Shown: one piece after another, positions 59,901 through 64,000 of the stretch
How the letters are laid out: the number at the start of each line of letters is the position of its first letter
Numbering within the stretch: the first letter of the stretch is position 1
Position numbers and translations under genes: made by a program
Notes under the pieces: model-generated
Database searches by the model: none
What the model was told of the DNA's origin: nothing
What the model saw: the letters and a program-made list of their open reading frames with translations, nothing else
Origin: Melampsora larici-populina 98AG31
Lineage: Eukaryota > Basidiomycota > Pucciniomycetes > Pucciniales > Melampsoraceae
DNA: 64,000 bases
Direction of reading: 5' to 3'
Assembly: GCF_000204055.1 (NCBI RefSeq)
Contig: NW_006768792.1
Location: 274,560-338,559, forward strand

Positions 59901-62113
59901 CCTTCGATCCTGCCTATCTCAACTTCCACGACCAACATATGAGCGTTGTGATCTCCGGTAAAGTTGACGTAGCGAGTGGAAGACAACGTTTTGTGTTTGG
60001 TTGAAAGCTTTTCGCGCAGAGACTTAGGCAACCAAGAGGAGCTAAGAGTGCAATAAGTTTCTGATATGTGAAGAAGTGGAACCCGTGCTCTCTGAGATGT
60101 ACGAAAATCAAAATCTATAAACGCAAGGAAGAGAATTCAATATGAGTACGTGTTTGCTTAGTGATGAGAACGTAGGCGAGAAATTTATTTTGAGATAAAA
60201 GGTCAGGCAAGCTTGGCTCAACTTGTGTCTGAAGTGCGATCTCCCAAGGATTTCATACCACTCGGCAATAATTCAGCCCGTAGGGTCACCTCCTTCCATT
60301 GTGCATGAAACCGCAGAAGGATCGAATTTTCGGAACCGAACCATTCGGTGTGAGTTTTTCGCGTGTTCTGTCGCGCAGTTTTATCTTCACTCAAGTCTAT
60401 GTTGAGAGCTAGGCCTTGGATTCGAAGATGGCTCAACATATTTGAGGGCTGTATCCTCGCAGATTCTGCTGATGTCCCAGAATGAGACGAAGAGAAAGGC
60501 GCAGAGGGAGATTCCGGGCATGAGGTTGATTCAGCACCTGTGGTCGAAAGTGAAAATGCGGAAAGATAGGTGCAGGTGATACAGGGAAGTTCGATTTCGA
60601 AGCAGCGAAAGATTGACAAAGGGGATAGGCGGGTCGAATCATGATCACGTTCTGCGAAGTCATTCGCAACAAAGCCGGGAGAAGATGTTCTAGTAGTGTA
60701 AGGAAGTGATGTGGGGGCAGGTTCAGATAGTAAGCCATCTTGAGGTTTGGATTGCATACGTAGAGGGATTGAGTGGGCTATATGTAGAGCATTATGAAGA
60801 ACAAGTAGGATTCCAGAGACTGTCTGCTTCTCCTGATACGATCGATCTGCACTTGTCGTCAGTCTTACGTTTGACCTAGCCATGTCGAAGAACTTGATAT
60901 GGAAATCCACAGAATGAGGTCTGACGAAACGGGTTTTGCGATCCATCACGGGCGCCGCGTGGTCCTCATAAGACTGTTCACCAGGAATGGGCCTCCTGAA
61001 AGCTTTGTGAGAGGGCATCAATACACTAGCGAGACCGATTACTGGATCTAGACTGGCTCCGGCGGATAATTCGACGCAGCCCGGTAGATTAAAAGCTAAG
61101 GAAGAATTCACCGGGGGCGCCGGACGAGCGTCATCGAGCGGAGAACTATTATCGCTACCTTGAGTTGTCAGTCCCTCGTCAGGTTCTTTCCACCTATGGA
61201 CTTGGACATTTTTGAGGGTCAACCAAGCGCATACCTGACCATGTTCTCCTCTCAGAAGTTCAAAGCCGACTTTCAGACTGCAGGTAATGTCACAAATTTG
61301 ATCCACCTGAATGTGAATATCATTGATCTCGAGTCCGAAAATGCTGACAAGCCAGGAAAGATGACGTCCAAGCTGATTCAATCGACTAAGTGTCGGTTTG
61401 ACCACTTTCATACGTAAAAATTTCCAACATTTGAACAAAAATCTGAGACGCGAGTTCGAAGGTTGGGATGACAAATGCTGGGTGACTATTTCTATCAAAT
61501 TAAAGACATTCGCGACGATTATCTTCAGTAGATTCAGAGCTTTTGCACTGTTACTAGGCTCGGAGTGAGCATGAGGACTCGCTTTGAAGCTGGAAACTGA
61601 GCTTCTGCGATCTTGATCGTCAGTCGACTCCGTATTTACGGACGCTGTCTCATCGGTGGCGGATCCGGTGGCGTGAGGATCTGAGGAGGACTCCAGGTGT
61701 GCTTTCGGGATTCGAATGTTGACATCGCTAATGCGCAAGGCGATCCATTGACGTCTAAGACCTTCGGGTTTTCCAAATCGAAAAGCCAAACATCCTAACC
61801 TGACCCTGGTCCTTTCGCCAATCCCGATTTCTTCCAATTTGCTTTTCAATTCACTCTTCATCACCATACCTTTCCCCTTGACCCATACCCGATGACCCCG
61901 CCATTCAACATCATTGAGACTAAACAATCCAATATTTCCAATCTTAAAGCCTGTGGCATATTTCCTGATGAGTCGCGGTACTAAGACACATGCGATGCTG
62001 ACGTTGATTACACAGAGTGTCGCAAGGACGGTGAAAAATCTGGAGGGGCCGAAATATTGATAGAAGGAACGCGGTTCTCGAGCGGCCGGTGTGCTTTGAC
62101 TTTGAGACGACAT
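50902..62113 (-). CDS. FMP27: FMP27/Hobbit (BLTP2-type) bridge-like lipid transfer protein
   Basis: The giant protein of this family forms a hydrophobic groove that moves lipids at ER-plasma membrane contacts. Exons: 62113 to about 60225, about 60091-59025, 58973-55874, 55805-54833, 54797-54658, 54559-54224, 54149-52086, 51995-51315 and 51216-50902, for about 3,500 residues. An N-terminal anchor (FFTVLATLCVINVSIACVLV, residues about 27-46) leads into the Fmp27-type domain (IGLFSLNDVEWRG). Exon 3 has WPPNLMSCLAHLSRV and the GFWDK domain (DRLGFWDKVRLVLHW, RDPYELLGNG). Exon 4 carries FRSDFIHFSISL, FTHFWSWW and LPIRQG, and ATIKYRFSISPLFIAH. Then come MYH-ISARAVKFILELA and a Ser/Arg-rich C-terminus. 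The exon 1/2 junction is uncertain by a few bases. The length is above yeast Fmp27. It shares an upstream region with the cyclophilin gene. Confidence 0.93.
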
Positions 62114-62667
62114 TGATACTATAACTTGGGCAAAGGGCCGATCTGACTACAGGTAAAAGACCTGGACCATTCGTGGATCCTGGCTATTGTTATGGTACAC
62201 CTGAGATTCAGAAGATCAAACAGTCAGAGAGTCAGTAAGTGGGTGAATCAATTGCGAATAACACAGCACGCAACGTATTACCACTGGCACCATCAAGTCT
62301 TTGGGTAGACCCCTAGACCAATAAAAGTCCACCTTTGTGTAAGTCGAGTGAATTCGTTGGGGTTTATAAAATTGTTGAAGTCTTGAACCACTTCGCGTAT
62401 CTTGCCTGTTGACCCTCGAATGTTATCTTATCTGTACTTGTGGATTGATCTTGATTCTTTGAGATCGATCAAGTATGACAGAGTCTGACATAGCGGTGCG
62501 GGTCGTGCACCCCGCTAATACGCATTTCGCATTACTCGTGCACTCGGGCCTCCTACCGTAGGATCCCCGGATTTTATTGAAGCCTTGAGGGAAACTTGAA
62601 AAGTCAGCTGGAAAAAGTCATCGAATCTACATACTGCAAAGTCGACTCAACCCGCTGGACATCTATA
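62114..62667. promoter_or_regulatory. Bidirectional upstream region of FMP27 and the SR-cyclophilin gene
   Basis: The two start codons are 554 bp apart and point away from each other, so both promoters lie here. A GC- and CpG-rich patch at about 62490-62575 (GGTGCGGGTCGTGCACC can form a small hairpin) stands out. No TATA box is obvious. Confidence 0.55.
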
Positions 62668-64000
62668 ATGCTCAATCCTCGTACCTTCTTCGACTTCTCA
62701 ATTCATCAAGGGGAGCCTAGGCGGGTGATCTTCGAACTCTTCAAAGATGTCGTACCCAAAACCGTTGAGAAGTCAGTTTTGCAAATCAAATAAATCGACC
62801 AATGGGATCTGACTATCAACATATACCTGATTTTACGAACCCCTAGCTTCCGTGCATTGTGTACAGGTGAACGAGGGATGAGCACACAAAATCCAGAAAC
62901 GCCTCTATGGTTCAAAGTGCGGATCGCTGGCACTGCAAGTCGAACAAGTCTACCTTTCTGACTAGGCGCACGCACACATTCATGTAGGATTCAGTCATTC
63001 ATCGGATAGTCCCAGGATTTATGATCCAAGGAGGTGATTTTATACAACATAACGGGAAATCGGGTGGGTATTCGGAGATGAAGCAATTTGGAAAGAGCAA
63101 CAAAGTACTCAGCAAAGATAAGGACTGACTCAAATCATTTGTGTTAGGGGAATCCATCTATGGGGGGGAATTTGAGGACGAGAACTTTGACTTGAAATGT
63201 GACCGTGAAGGGCGAGTGATCTTTTCCCATGAATGCTATCAGTGACGGAGTAGAGCGCTAACCTATTCAAGATATCTGTGCGTTATATCTTTTGCAGGCT
63301 ACTCGTAATGGCTAACAAAGGACCCAACACAAACCAGTCACAATGGTTCATCACACTCCGCCCGGTAGAGCATCTCAATGACAAGCATGTGGTTTTCGGA
63401 CGCGTTCAGTCTGGATTTGATGTGATCGAAAGTATCGCAACAGTGGAAACAGATCCCAAAAAACATCGGCCACTTGGGGGCTATGACGTTGTCAAAATCG
63501 TACACTGTGGTGAGCTCGAACTCAAGAAAAAGATACAGCAGCCTACAGAAGAGCGAGGGCGCCAGAAAAGTCAGTCAGTGTGAGATCTACTCCACATATT
63601 ACGACGTTGAAAGGTCGAAAGATCTTCATACATAGGCCTTGATTGACCTGAAATGTGCTATGTTTTTTAGAACGCTCAAGTTCCCGTGCTGATTCACGCT
63701 CCATCTCATCACACTCGCGTGTTTCTGAGTCTTCACGATCAACGGCATCGTCTGAATCCTCAGGAGCTGCCCGTAAAAGGCGTCGGCGCGAACGTAAGGA
63801 GACCAAGAAGGCCAAAAAGTCGAAGCGCTTGAAACTTAAGGATGCTCCCCGTCGATCACCACCAGAGGTCGGCCCTACGGAGGAGGAACTAAGACTTCAA
63901 CGGATTGAGGATGAACATCGAGCAGCTGAAGAGGCTCAAAAAGCGGAAGAAACAGCAAGGCGACTAGCCGAAGAACGCCAGCGGAAGCAGCGCGCACTGG
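62668..64000 (+). CDS. SR-type cyclophilin (peptidyl-prolyl cis-trans isomerase), partial at the window edge
   Basis: Prolyl isomerases of this kind act in the nucleus with SR proteins and splicing factors. Exons: 62668-62771, 62847 to about 62917, about 62988-63060, about 63149-63211, 63298-63569 and 63671 beyond 64000. The cyclophilin domain is complete: [31 protein letters not shown] (catalytic Arg, Phe, Met and Gln), [17 protein letters not shown] and KHVVFGRV. The Trp that binds cyclosporin in human CypA is His here (PVEHLNDKH), as in many large SR-cyclophilins. The tail has RS dipeptides, then [18 protein letters not shown] and a Glu/Arg-rich helix, still open at 64000. The fourth intron begins GC rather than GT. 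Confidence 0.92.

Noticed and set aside
1..64000. CRISPR arrays, bacterial operons, rRNA genes
   Set aside because: No regularly spaced repeats, no Shine-Dalgarno-led gene strings and no rRNA signatures; introns and gene families are eukaryotic.

Overview
The window is nuclear DNA of a filamentous basidiomycete, most likely a rust fungus (Pucciniales). Genes carry many short GT-AG introns of roughly 40-120 nt, the proteins match fungal families, and transposons with BED-hAT and FAR1-MULE transposases fill much of the space between genes. The genus cannot be fixed from sequence alone.

Layout. 1-1345 is repeat-derived DNA holding a pogo-like MITE and a decayed fragment of a neighbouring gene. 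1355-7076 is a complete Mutator-like element (MULE) with a perfect 9-bp target duplication; its transposase is fused to RTC4-like and OTU-protease modules and carries inactivating changes. 7346-13772 (minus) is an 18-exon glycogen debranching enzyme. 13995-18496 is a hAT element inserted about 215 bp upstream of that gene. 19564-21022 (minus) is an enoyl-CoA isomerase/hydratase-like gene. 22423-28660 holds four scattered copies of an unrecognised small two-exon gene family, one of them a pseudogene. 29995-31983 (plus) is an RCM1/NSUN5-type rRNA methyltransferase and 33223-35582 (plus) is eIF4B. 37223-38741 (minus) is the ribonucleotide reductase small subunit, with an ACGCGT box upstream and an intron-containing tRNA-Gly beyond it. 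39457-50901 is a CpG-depleted repeat desert containing foldback elements and two nested hAT elements; the inner one looks intact. 50902-62113 (minus) is a giant FMP27/BLTP2-type lipid-transfer gene, divergent from an SR-cyclophilin gene (62668 onward, plus) that runs off the right edge.

How it fits together. The host genes are housekeeping functions (glycogen breakdown, fatty-acid oxidation, rRNA modification, translation initiation, dNTP synthesis, lipid transfer at membrane contacts, splicing-related prolyl isomerisation) and form no operon or cluster. The distinctive biology is the mobile DNA. Old repeats show the footprint of CpG-to-TpG/CpA decay, while recently inserted elements keep their CpGs, so relative insertion ages can be read directly. 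Exon models for GDB1, RNR2, the isomerase gene and family copies A, C and D were built by hand and give lengths divisible by three; others are marked approximate.
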